Notes: generated by a model not told the origin, from the letters alone. 41,309 bases of DNA from Nitrososphaeraceae archaeon (GCA_021325075.1 JAJPHX010000043.1:1-41309); one strand, 5' to 3'. Shown: positions 18,819 through 27,071, counted from the stretch's first letter. Numbers and translations are program-made.

Positions 18819-18835
18819 CCGCCACTTACAAACTG

Positions 18836-19246
18836 CTATATCGAGTCATCCATCGTGATAAACCGGCTTTTGTTCTCCGCTATCAGCGGGATGACCTTGC
18901 CCATCACTACAGAGTCAAAGTTTTTCTCTTCGATGTCCAGCGTGACTAGCAGATAATAATCTTCATTTATCGGTATGGTGACCCGGTGGAGCTTTTCATA
19001 CCTTCCATAGGCGTACACCATCTTGCCTATCTTGGGTTCAAACTTGCCTCTTGTTTTTTGCCGGGCAATTGCGCTTGACGCGTATTCTTCATTTTCTTCT
19101 TCTGTAAGCAGGAGCTTTGTGCCCTCCCTTGCCTTCTGCGTCAGTATTACACCGTTCTTGTTGACCATGCCCGCCCAGCGTATAGACTTGTCTTTCTGCA
19201 AGGCGCTTTTGCAAAATGAGTTAAAGAATTCATAGTCTATTCCCAA
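18836..19246 (-). CDS. Small sensor-like protein, DUF6659-like family (paralog 1 of 3)
   Basis: FFNSFCKSALQKDKSIRWAGMVNKNGVIL...; aligns with the ORFs at 22206-22697 and 39511-39888. Confidence 0.75.
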   Translation of the reverse strand: MGIDYEFFNSFCKSALQKDKSIRWAGMVNKNGVILTQKAREGTKLLLTEEENEEYASSAIARQKTRGKFEPKIGKMVYAYGRYEKLHRVTIPINEDYYLLVTLDIEEKNFDSVVMGKVIPLIAENKSRFITMDDSI

Positions 19247-19350
19247 TATGACTCACTGCTCACGCTTGGTATAGTTGCATTAATTAATAAAATGAGTGGT
19301 CGCCATCTATGCTACATATATTAGCAACCACGACCGATAATAGGTTAAGC

Positions 19351-19470
19351 ATGTCTGAATATGAATCGGGCACTTTCCGGTGTATGGATTGCGCAAAGGA
19401 GTTCCTGACCAAAGAAGAAGCAGACAGGCACCACCGTGAACACCATTCGGGTGTCATCGTAGGCGAGTAA
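19351..19470 (+). CDS. 39-aa C2H2-like zinc finger protein; not in the ORF track
   Basis: MSEYESGTFRCMDCAKEFLTKEEADRHHREHHSGVIVGE*. Confidence 0.65.
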   Translation: MSEYESGTFRCMDCAKEFLTKEEADRHHREHHSGVIVGE

Positions 19471-19487
19471 ACCAATAGTTGATTAAA

Positions 19488-19507
19488 AACTGACTGACTG
19501 GTCAGTT
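19488..19507. promoter_or_regulatory. Candidate TetR operator, inverted repeat AACTGAC-N6-GTCAGTT
   Basis: aactgactgactggtcagtt lies upstream of a TATA-like ttatta and the tetR start. Confidence 0.65.
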
Positions 19508-19584
19508 ATCCTTATTAAACACTAATTGTAACCGGATATCATGGCTTTTGCCAGTATCACAGGCTGTTGTAACGGTGTTTCAAA

Positions 19585-20184
19585 ATGTGCCCCAAAGTAA
19601 CTGGCCAGTACAAGACCGAGGTCAAGGAAAAAATAATTCAGGCAGCGATAGAGAGCTTTGCGCAGACTGGCTTTGACAGGACAAAGATGGAGGATATTGC
19701 CAAGAGGCTCGGCTTGAGCAAGGGTACTATTTATCTGTACTTTGCAAGCAAGGAAGAGCTTTTTCTGGCCATTTTGGAGCACTACCTGAAAGTCATGAAG
19801 GAGCAGCAGCTTGCGGCGATGTCTGCAAGGAAGGAGGATATGGTTTTAGACGCCGAGCATTTTTACGAAAACTTTCGCAAACTTGAGCGGGGAAACGACA
19901 AAGTCATGCTTGAAATGGTAGTCGAGTCAACCCGCAACCAAAAGCTGAGGAAGGGTATGTATGAGCACAGGCTAAAGGTGTACGATGCCGTAGTAGAACA
20001 TCTTAACAAGCAGATTGAAAGGGGGTTTATCAAAAAAGACATTGACGTGAACGGCCTAGCCTCAGCATTTGTTGCACTCTATGACGGCCTTGCAGCTAGC
20101 AGGATGCTTGGAATAAGCGAAGTGCAGAGCAAAAAGGCTTGGGTGACGATGGTAAGAGCAGTAATGGCAGGGATCGGCGGCTAG
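19585..20184 (+). CDS. TetR/AcrR-family transcriptional regulator
   Basis: IIQAAIESFAQTGFDRTKMEDIAKRLGLSKGTIYLYFASKEELFLAIL. Confidence 0.95.
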   Translation: MCPKVTGQYKTEVKEKIIQAAIESFAQTGFDRTKMEDIAKRLGLSKGTIYLYFASKEELFLAILEHYLKVMKEQQLAAMSARKEDMVLDAEHFYENFRKLERGNDKVMLEMVVESTRNQKLRKGMYEHRLKVYDAVVEHLNKQIERGFIKKDIDVNGLASAFVALYDGLAASRMLGISEVQSKKAWVTMVRAVMAGIGG

Positions 20185-20669
20185 TCGCTTGTCGTGACTT
20201 TGACCATCTTTGCCTGCTCTGAATCTATTGGTGTGTCAGCCGAGTCAGTCTTAAGCGCAGCTATCTTGTCCACAACATCCATCCCGGATGTCACCTTGCC
20301 AAACACCGTGTACTGACCATCAAGAAAGTTGGCGTCTTTTAGCACTATAAAGAACTGCGAACCGGCGCTGTTTGGGTCCTGCGACCTTGCCATCGACAAT
20401 GCACCTCTGCTGTGTTTGTTCTTGTTAAATTCTGCCTTGACCGTCCATCCTGGACCGCCTGTTCCCCACATGCTCTTGTTGGCTATGCTTTTTGTGTTAG
20501 GATCTCCGCCCTGTATAACAAAGCCGGGAACAATCCGGTGAAATACCAGCCCGTCATAAAACCCGCTGTTGGCCAGTTTTTTGAAATTTTCAACAGTCTT
20601 TGGGGCAGCGTCCGGGAAAAATTCCAGCACAATGTCTCCAAATTTTGTCTGTATCTTGCCAGTTGTCAT
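20181..20669 (-). CDS. Cyclophilin-type peptidyl-prolyl cis-trans isomerase
   Basis: FYDGLVFHRIVPGFVIQGGDP, RGALSMARSQDPNSAGSQFFIVL, YTVFGKVTSGMDVVDKI. Confidence 0.96.
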   Translation of the reverse strand: MTTGKIQTKFGDIVLEFFPDAAPKTVENFKKLANSGFYDGLVFHRIVPGFVIQGGDPNTKSIANKSMWGTGGPGWTVKAEFNKNKHSRGALSMARSQDPNSAGSQFFIVLKDANFLDGQYTVFGKVTSGMDVVDKIAALKTDSADTPIDSEQAKMVKVTTSD

Positions 20670-20705
20670 GCAGACTGCAACTATAAGGGGATATTTGAAT
20701 CAACG

Positions 20706-20966
20706 TCAAGCTTTGAGAATAGATATGGATTTTATCGAATTGTACAGCGTCAGGTATTGCAGGCCAAGTCCGGTAGTCTTGTAAGCGGGCCTGTAATCAG
20801 AGCCACTCTGCTCTGTAAGTAGCTTTTTTGCAACCAGCAGATCGATATACTTTTTGAATTGCGCGCTCGTAAGGTTCGCCTTTGTCAGCAGCCTTGTTTT
20901 TCCTATGCCACCGTTTGCAGCTTCTAGGATGGTCGCAATGATGTCAGGGCTGCTGCGCTTGCCCAT
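20706..20966 (-). CDS. Winged helix-turn-helix protein (ArnR1-like/HTH_45-like)
   Basis: SSPDIIATILEAANGGIGKTRLLTKANLTSAQFKKYIDLLVAKKLL. Confidence 0.8.
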   Translation of the reverse strand: MGKRSSPDIIATILEAANGGIGKTRLLTKANLTSAQFKKYIDLLVAKKLLTEQSGSDYRPAYKTTGLGLQYLTLYNSIKSISILKA

Positions 20967-21012
20967 GGAATTATCTAGTACAATGTATGATAAAAAGTCG
21001 ATCCTTGCATTC

Positions 21013-21522
21013 TCAAAGTTCTTGTACGGTTTCTTTACCGCTCTTGATTCTCTTGAAACGCCTTAGCAGCATTGCATTTCTTCCTACCAAGAGCCCGGCA
21101 GCGACCATCAAAAGGCCGTCAGTGATAGCTGCTGCCATTATAGTTTCAGGAGCTGCCTTTTCAACGGTTTGTACTATAGGATTAACAAAGAATTCCTGAG
21201 AACCAGTAAGAGCATAGCTTACCAAAATACGTGCAAGCAGAGCTGCAATGTAAAAGATGTAGATGGCCGTTCCTCCTTTCGCATGTATCGAGCCGTCAAG
21301 AGCGCGCCAGAATACAAGATTACTAGAATACCTGTATGAATAGTATGCCAGCGCGCCGAAGATAGCAGCATATGCCGCACCATAAACCACGGGGACTCCG
21401 ATGACAAAAGAGTTCAGTACCGCATATGCAGAGAATCCCGCAAGATAAGCGACGATCCCAACAGTCCTTGCTGCGCTGACCTTTGTTCCTTTAGCCATCC
21501 TTCGCATCCTAAAAGCGATCAC
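21013..21522 (-). CDS. Multi-pass membrane protein, hypothetical
   Basis: Several hydrophobic segments; basic N-terminus. Confidence 0.65.
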   Translation of the reverse strand: MIAFRMRRMAKGTKVSAARTVGIVAYLAGFSAYAVLNSFVIGVPVVYGAAYAAIFGALAYYSYRYSSNLVFWRALDGSIHAKGGTAIYIFYIAALLARILVSYALTGSQEFFVNPIVQTVEKAAPETIMAAAITDGLLMVAAGLLVGRNAMLLRRFKRIKSGKETVQEL

Positions 21523-21771
21523 GGCTGAAATGATTGCTAGCGTAATAATTAGAGAGTATGAACTGGGATTCGTGAGTATATTTTACAGTTAGAATATTTT
21601 TATGTTAGGTGCCATTGTTAACGGTTTGACTGCTACAAATTCTTTCAGAAATAAGAGGATCCCCTTCATGATTTTCTGCCATATCTTTCACTAGTAGCTG
21701 TTATCAGGTAGTTTATTCTAGTACCTAACACCGTTATTTTTTAATTATAAAGCCTTTGAAGGTATATAGAA

Positions 21772-21966
21772 ATGCCGTCCCATAATCTACTTGTCAAAGA
21801 TTATAAAAAATTGCAATTACAGTTTGTCATATGCGAATCATGCTACTGGTGCGCGACTTGCATAAGCTATGAACTGACCAGATGTCCGGAATGCAGCTCG
21901 AAGCTGAATGCAATGCCACTTCACCTGCAGGAGAAGCAGCTGCTAGTTGAGAGGTGTATGGCATGA
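21772..21966 (+). CDS. Small Cys-rich zinc-binding protein
   Basis: CESCYWCATCISYELTRCPECSSKL. Confidence 0.7.
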   Translation: MPSHNLLVKDYKKLQLQFVICESCYWCATCISYELTRCPECSSKLNAMPLHLQEKQLLVERCMA

Positions 21967-22202
21967 ACATCGTCGAAGAAGACACGCTCGTAGAGGCTAG
22001 GACCTGCGGCGACAAAAACAAGCGTGTGGCATACAAGTTCATGGATGCCTTCCACAGCTTGTGCCTTGACAAGAAGGACATCTTGCTGGCAGAAATAGGG
22101 GCATGCGAGACGCTGCTCCGGTGCTGTCGCGAGGATGGCGATAGGAAGGCTGTTGAGAAGGAAATTGCGGAGCTGAAAATGGCGCTCGATCTGATGCCCT
22201 GA
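21963..22202 (+). CDS. Small hypothetical protein translationally coupled to the upstream Cys-rich protein
   Basis: ATGA overlap with the preceding ORF; MNIVEEDTLVEARTCGDKNKRVAYKFMDAFHSLCLDKKDILLAEIGACETLLRCC... Confidence 0.65.
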   Translation: MNIVEEDTLVEARTCGDKNKRVAYKFMDAFHSLCLDKKDILLAEIGACETLLRCCREDGDRKAVEKEIAELKMALDLMP

Positions 22203-22205
22203 TCG

Positions 22206-22697
22206 CTACAGAAAATATTCCTTATTTTCCATTATGTAAGGAAAGACCTTTTTATTGATTATAGAGTCGGCCTCAGCATCTATGTCAAACGACAATAACA
22301 GTAAGAACCTGCTCTTGCCAGATGACTTGATCGGTATGGTGGCCCTCACTAGTCTGCTGTAGCGGCTTATCGAGAATTGCAGTTCCCCTATCTTTGACTC
22401 AAAAGTCTCCCTTGTGGCGGCCCGAATTGCCGCCTGAACTGCATAGCGCGACGTTTCTTCAACTGTCATTAGCGGGATGAGATCTTTTCTGTAAGCCGTA
22501 GCTATCAGGTGCCCAAGGTGGTTTGACACACCGGCAAACCGGATAAAGTGATCCTTGCCTAACACTCCTTTGCAAAAGCTTTCAAGAAAATCGTCCTTGT
22601 CGCTTACCACGTTTCCTGCTCTGGATCTATGAACCTGCATATGTATAAAAACTACCTTGCAAAGATTCCGTGGAGCTGCAGCAATGGCGTTTGGCAT
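22206..22697 (-). CDS. Small sensor-like protein, DUF6659-like family (paralog 2 of 3)
   Basis: FLESFCKGVLGKDHFIRFAGVSNHLGHLI...FESKIGELQFSISRYSRLVRATIPI; start may be downstream at MQVHRSR. Confidence 0.7.
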   Translation of the reverse strand: MPNAIAAAPRNLCKVVFIHMQVHRSRAGNVVSDKDDFLESFCKGVLGKDHFIRFAGVSNHLGHLIATAYRKDLIPLMTVEETSRYAVQAAIRAATRETFESKIGELQFSISRYSRLVRATIPIKSSGKSRFLLLLSFDIDAEADSIINKKVFPYIMENKEYFL

Positions 22698-22790
22698 TGA
22701 AAAAATTACAATGTTTTACCAGTTTTATAGTACAATTATCATAGCTATAGCTCCGCAAAGGTCTTTTAAGAGACTCGACAATCATAGTAT

Positions 22791-22991
22791 ATGCACGAAT
22801 ACCTCTCGCCTCTAAAGCACAGGTATAGTCAGTGCAAATGGTGCAGCAAGCGATCTGCTCACCTTTGCATCAAATGCGGCTATTGCTATTCGTGCCACCC
22901 AAAGGTAGAGGAGGTCGAAAGGAAGAAGGTTCCTGCGAACATCAATATGAACCGACTGACAGACATTGAGAACCTCCCCCTCTCTGGCTAG
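22791..22991 (+). CDS. Small Cys-rich zinc-binding protein
   Basis: QCKWCSKRSAHLCIKCGYCYSCHP. Confidence 0.65.
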   Translation: MHEYLSPLKHRYSQCKWCSKRSAHLCIKCGYCYSCHPKVEEVERKKVPANINMNRLTDIENLPLSG

Positions 22992-23006
22992 TGCTGCGGC
23001 CATTAT

Positions 23007-24827
23007 ATGCTAAAGCCCAGAGCTTGGCGATGTTTGAAATATTTTGTCGGTTGCGCGGGGTGGAGGTACGGCAGTCTGGTGACAGGCTTTTACCCTGCTA
23101 CGCTTGATCCAAAGGACTATCTTGCGTATTACTCGCGAGTTTTTGATCTCGCGCAGGTCAGCATGTCAAGCTCCTACAAACACGCGCTGGGCAGGTGGGC
23201 TGAAGAGACGCCAGACAGCTTTCGTTTCATAGTAAAAGTGCCAAGGCAGGCTACTGACATCAACCTGATCGGGAAATTCCTTGAAGATCTTGCAGCGATT
23301 GAAGAAAAGGTCCTTGCGATAATAGTGCAGGTGCCAGCGGCGATGACTTTGATGGAAGGCAGGAAGTGGCTCGACAAGATCCTTGCAAAATGCGTATACC
23401 ACGGATACTCTGCTGCGGTAGAGTTTGGCCACGGGTCATGGTTTCAGGACATGACGTACAACATTTTGAGGGAACACGGTGCGGCCCTTGTGTGGTCTGA
23501 CAGGCACCTCAATCCAATAGTCACTTCAGATTTTTTGTACCTGCGCCTTGCTAACAACAACGAAAAGGCATGGATTGAAAAAGTAAAGGAGCAGGATCAG
23601 CTTGAATTTGCAGTAATAGTCGTCGATAATCCAGCCAAGGCAAACGAAACTTTGGAATTGCTTGGATTGCGTAGAAGAAAGTACGCGGGGCCGCTGCCCG
23701 CCCCGTCGCTTCCATACATGGAGCCTTGGAAAGGCAGGGTAGTGATGTGCGTCGACCTGAACGCGTTCTATCCCTCATGCGAGGAGCTTCGCGAGCCGGC
23801 GCTCAGGGGCAAGCCGCATGCAGTGATAATGACTGATCAGAAGGACAAAGTAACGAAAGGAGTTGTTTCTTCGTGCTCGTACGAAGCCAGAAAATTTGGA
23901 GTAAGGTCTGCCATGCCGCTGGCAAGGGTGCTCGCGCTCTGCCCAGACATTGTGCTCCGGCCAGTCGACATGCCGTACTACAAGCAGATATCGGAAAAGG
24001 TGATGGACGTATTGGCACTCTATGCCAGCGTGCTGGAGCAGGCCAGCATCGACGAAGCATTTCTTGACTGCACTGGCAGGGCAGAGAATGATCCATACGA
24101 ACATGCAACCAGAATCAAGAAGGCAATAAGGGAGGAATGTGGCCTGCTGTCTTCAATTGGCGTGGCGCCTTCCAAGTCTGCCGCCAAGATAGCGTCGGAT
24201 TTCAAGAAGCCTGATGGGCTTACTATAGTGCACCCGGATTACGTGCAAAAATTCCTTGCGCCTCTGGAGGTCAGGAGGATATCCGGCGTAGGCCCAAAGA
24301 CCCAGCTGGCGCTTGGCAAGATCGGGATCGAAACGATCGGCCAGCTGGCAGCCTTTGACGTGCAAAAGCTGACTGAGAGGTTTGGCAGAAATGGGCTCTG
24401 GATGTGGAAGATCGCAAACGGCTCTGAAGACGAGGCGGTCCAGCCAAGGGAGGACAGTGTTTCACTCAGCACAGAACACACGCTTGAGGAATTCACCAAG
24501 GATAGGGACAGGATATTCGTCTATCTTGACGAGCTTGTAGACGAGATCTATGGCAGGTTAGTAAGGCACGGATACATGTTCCGCACGGTGGGAGTCAAGA
24601 TCGTAAGGGCGGATTTTACGACAGAGACACGTGAAATATCGTTTCAGGAGCTGCAGGCAAGGCGCGAAAGCATCTCCTCAGTCATCGGCCAGCTGCTCAG
24701 CAGATTCTCTTTTGGAGACTCAACTCAGGCTGTCAGAAAGGTGGGCCTCAGGGCTACAATCCTCGTATCGATACGCGAAGAAGAAATCCAGATCAGATCG
24801 CAAAAGACGCTCCTTGATTACCTGTAA
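23007..24827 (+). CDS. Fusion protein: N-terminal DUF72 domain + C-terminal Y-family DNA polymerase (DinB/Dpo4-like)
   Basis: FVGCAGWRYGSLVTGFYPATLDPKDYLAYYSRVFDLAQVSMSSSYKHALGRWAEETPDSFRFIVKVPRQ, followed by VVMCVDLNAFYPSCEELREP, SCSYEARKFGVRSAMPLARALCP-type fingers, ASIDEAFLD, ISGVGPKTQLALGKIGIETIGQLA; one uninterrupted frame. Confidence 0.93.
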   Translation: MLKPRAWRCLKYFVGCAGWRYGSLVTGFYPATLDPKDYLAYYSRVFDLAQVSMSSSYKHALGRWAEETPDSFRFIVKVPRQATDINLIGKFLEDLAAIEEKVLAIIVQVPAAMTLMEGRKWLDKILAKCVYHGYSAAVEFGHGSWFQDMTYNILREHGAALVWSDRHLNPIVTSDFLYLRLANNNEKAWIEKVKEQDQLEFAVIVVDNPAKANETLELLGLRRRKYAGPLPAPSLPYMEPWKGRVVMCVDLNAFYPSCEELREPALRGKPHAVIMTDQKDKVTKGVVSSCSYEARKFGVRSAMPLARVLALCPDIVLRPVDMPYYKQISEKVMDVLALYASVLEQASIDEAFLDCTGRAENDPYEHATRIKKAIREECGLLSSIGVAPSKSAAKIASDFKKPDGLTIVHPDYVQKFLAPLEVRRISGVGPKTQLALGKIGIETIGQLAAFDVQKLTERFGRNGLWMWKIANGSEDEAVQPREDSVSLSTEHTLEEFTKDRDRIFVYLDELVDEIYGRLVRHGYMFRTVGVKIVRADFTTETREISFQELQARRESISSVIGQLLSRFSFGDSTQAVRKVGLRATILVSIREEEIQIRSQKTLLDYL

Positions 24828-24943
24828 TGTATGGTATCCTACATATCTGATCAAGTTGCTCGGAAATAGTAAACATTCTTCCTACCGTGCGTCTACATTG
24901 TTAATCCATAGCGTTTATAGCTTGAACAGCGGAAAGGTATTCT

Positions 24944-25099
24944 ATGTTGCCAGCGGGGTCCGAGGTAACTATAGAAAAACTAGATAGAATCTATTTTTGT
25001 GCAGAATGCAAAATGGTGTTTCTCTTTAGGACAGACGTGCATGAGCATGAAAAACTGACAGGCCATGCAAAAGCGCGCGAGATGCCTTTTGACGGCTAA
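24944..25099 (+). CDS. 51-aa C2H2-like zinc finger protein; not in the ORF track
   Basis: MLPAGSEVTIEKLDRIYFCAECKMVFLFRTDVHEHEKLTGHAKAREMPFDG*. Confidence 0.6.
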   Translation: MLPAGSEVTIEKLDRIYFCAECKMVFLFRTDVHEHEKLTGHAKAREMPFDG

Positions 25100-25192
25100 T
25101 CTAATTTGTCCCCTCCTTGCAGTAACAGATTTGCGGTTATACCAAAAAGACATTTGATTTAATAGTGATCGCAGCGTATATCGCATTAAAGA

Positions 25193-26020
25193 ATGCATTG
25201 TGATTTGTGCGGCGCTGAAGAAGCAATACCGTTCAAGTGCCGCTACTGCGAAGGCACATTCTGTTCAATACACAGGCTGCCCCTTAATCACAACTGCATC
25301 TTTGTGCGCGATTACCAGGAACAGCCGGCAAGAGCCAAAGAGTTTCTCGAACGCATACAAGGCAGATCAGGCTCGCCACAGGAGCGCATAAAATCTACGT
25401 TGCGGGATGCGATCTACCTGAGGTTCTCAAGAACGGAGGTTCTCCACCTCTTTATCGCGGCAGTCCTTGTAATTGTAGTGGGCATGTCGTTTTATGGCTT
25501 TAGGTTTCGGTGGGACTTTGTTGTAATCTTTCTAAGCGCATTCATCATACACGAGCTGGGTCACAAGTTTCTGGCGCAATTCTACAGGGCATGGGCAGAA
25601 TTTCGCTTGATATTTTATGGAGCGGTAATGACTGCGATATCGGCGCTTCCGTTCTTTCCATTCAAGTTCATAGCGCCCGGAGTAGTATGGGTAAGCGGCA
25701 ACCTGAGCAACAGCCGCAGCGGCAGAGTTTCGTGGATAGGGCCCCTGACCAACCTGGCAATGGGAACTGGGTTTCTGATTTCCTACCTTGCATTTGAGGC
25801 TATAGGGTTCGCAAGACCTATACTGCTTGCAGGCGTAAGTTTCAATGGCTTTATCGCCTTCTTTAACATGATACCATTTCTTGGCCTTGACGGGCAAAAG
25901 ATTTTCGGGTGGAACAAGATCGTCTGGATATTGACCATGGCGGCGGCACTGGGGCTTTTCATTGGAGGAGACCTGATTACAGGCGGCGGCACCATAGGAT
26001 TTCTGAGAAGGTTCTTTTAG
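25193..26020 (+). CDS. AN1-type zinc finger fused to site-2-protease-like M50 membrane peptidase
   Basis: CDLCGAEEAIPFKCRYCEGTFCSIHRLPLNHNC, then multiple TM helices with HELGHKF and NMIPFLGLDGQKIF. Confidence 0.9.
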   Translation: MHCDLCGAEEAIPFKCRYCEGTFCSIHRLPLNHNCIFVRDYQEQPARAKEFLERIQGRSGSPQERIKSTLRDAIYLRFSRTEVLHLFIAAVLVIVVGMSFYGFRFRWDFVVIFLSAFIIHELGHKFLAQFYRAWAEFRLIFYGAVMTAISALPFFPFKFIAPGVVWVSGNLSNSRSGRVSWIGPLTNLAMGTGFLISYLAFEAIGFARPILLAGVSFNGFIAFFNMIPFLGLDGQKIFGWNKIVWILTMAAALGLFIGGDLITGGGTIGFLRRFF

Positions 26021-26054
26021 CCATCTTCGAAGTTGCAACATTATTAACCGATAT

Positions 26055-26252
26055 TTGTCCATTTTTGTCATGAGCGAATCTCCAGTAGAGCGCAGCACCC
26101 AGAATCCAAAAGGCAAGACCAATGTGGAGCAAATGCCAGAACCTTCTCCAAAGACTGACCTAACAGAGCCTGTACAGATTTCAGATCCAAAGCAATCGCC
26201 TTTTGAAAATCTAGAAAACACAAAGCAGACAGATAATACGAAAAGTGTCTAG
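26055..26252 (+). CDS. Small disordered hypothetical protein
   Basis: Pro/Ser/Thr/Glu-rich; probable start at MSESPVE (26070). Confidence 0.45.
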   Translation: MSIFVMSESPVERSTQNPKGKTNVEQMPEPSPKTDLTEPVQISDPKQSPFENLENTKQTDNTKSV

Positions 26253-26271
26253 GTCTGCTTCAATCCCTTTT

Positions 26272-26427
26272 TCAAACGGTAAGAATGGCCTTCTTTAGAT
26301 CGCGAATCCGGTACGAGATCATGCATGTATTGCATTTCCACCCATCGGATCGCTCGATAAAGCTCCGTCCAGTATGCTCAACCAGCTGCGAGCCACAGTA
26401 AGGGCAATGAAACACATAATGATTCAA
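26272..26427 (-). CDS. 51-aa zinc-ribbon protein; not in the ORF track
   Basis: TTG start; MNHYVFHCPYCGSQLVEHTGRSFIERSDGWKCNTCMISYRIRDLKKAILTV*; TATA-like ttataatttt just upstream. Confidence 0.65.
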   Translation of the reverse strand: MNHYVFHCPYCGSQLVEHTGRSFIERSDGWKCNTCMISYRIRDLKKAILTV

Positions 26428-26460
26428 TATCGCAAAATTATAAGGAGTAGCGGGAATTGT

Positions 26461-26483
26461 TTGTTCTATACGTCATAGAACAA
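26461..26483. promoter_or_regulatory. Candidate operator: inverted repeat TTGTTCTAT-N5-ATAGAACAA
   Basis: ttgttctatacgtcatagaacaa; sits ~34 bp upstream of the minus-strand zinc-ribbon start, next to a TATA-like element. Confidence 0.5.
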
Positions 26484-26618
26484 TCCTAGTCGCTGCTAAT
26501 AAAGCAGGAAGAGCAATAAAGATTTCCCGTAGATGAAACGACCGGCACGTGGTGCATGATGGGTTTAGGCTCAGAATGTGTCTCTGCCGTCCGTACCAGT
26601 CTACGGGTTTTCAACATT

Positions 26619-27071
26619 TCAGCGCTTTATCCGGTACAGGTTCCTACGCGATACTACGACTAGCTTGCTGTCCCGCGCCCTGCTTATTTCATAATCAATC
26701 GCCAGTATGCCGTAGCCCTTGTCCTCTTTTTTCTCAGATACCGTGTATTTTACTTGCAGTTCTTCTCCTGCATAAACTTCGCCAAGAAACCGCGTGTGCC
26801 GGTTGCTCCAAGCAGGATCTCCGTCCATACCGTAAAGGAGCATAATACAATCAGAGAATGCTGTAAGCCGCGTCATTTCTCCTTCCGCTCTTGCAATTAT
26901 GGATCTTCCTGGCAGCATTGTTCCTTCGATGCCCTCTTTTGCTGCCAGCTCGGGATTTTCATGAAGGATGTTTCTTGTCTTTGCAAATGAAATGTAGCTG
27001 TCAAAATCAGACTTGGTTATGACAATCGATGCTGTAAATGTCTGTCCGACTGCAAAATCCTCAAACCTCAT
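26619..27071 (-). CDS. MaoC-like (R)-hydratase family protein
   Basis: MRFEDFAVGQTFTASIVITKSDFDSYISFAKTRNILHENPELA, FLGEVYAGEELQVKYTV; start trimmed from 27113. Confidence 0.85.
   Translation of the reverse strand: MRFEDFAVGQTFTASIVITKSDFDSYISFAKTRNILHENPELAAKEGIEGTMLPGRSIIARAEGEMTRLTAFSDCIMLLYGMDGDPAWSNRHTRFLGEVYAGEELQVKYTVSEKKEDKGYGILAIDYEISRARDSKLVVVSRRNLYRIKR

Noticed and set aside
21604-21729. GTTAGGT...ACCTAAC separated inverted motif in the gap between 21522 and 21772
   Set aside because: Only 7-bp arms separated by over 100 nt; likely chance.
25532-26221. 229-aa - strand ORF
   Set aside because: Antisense to the AN1-M50 gene and the next small ORF; composition not protein-like.
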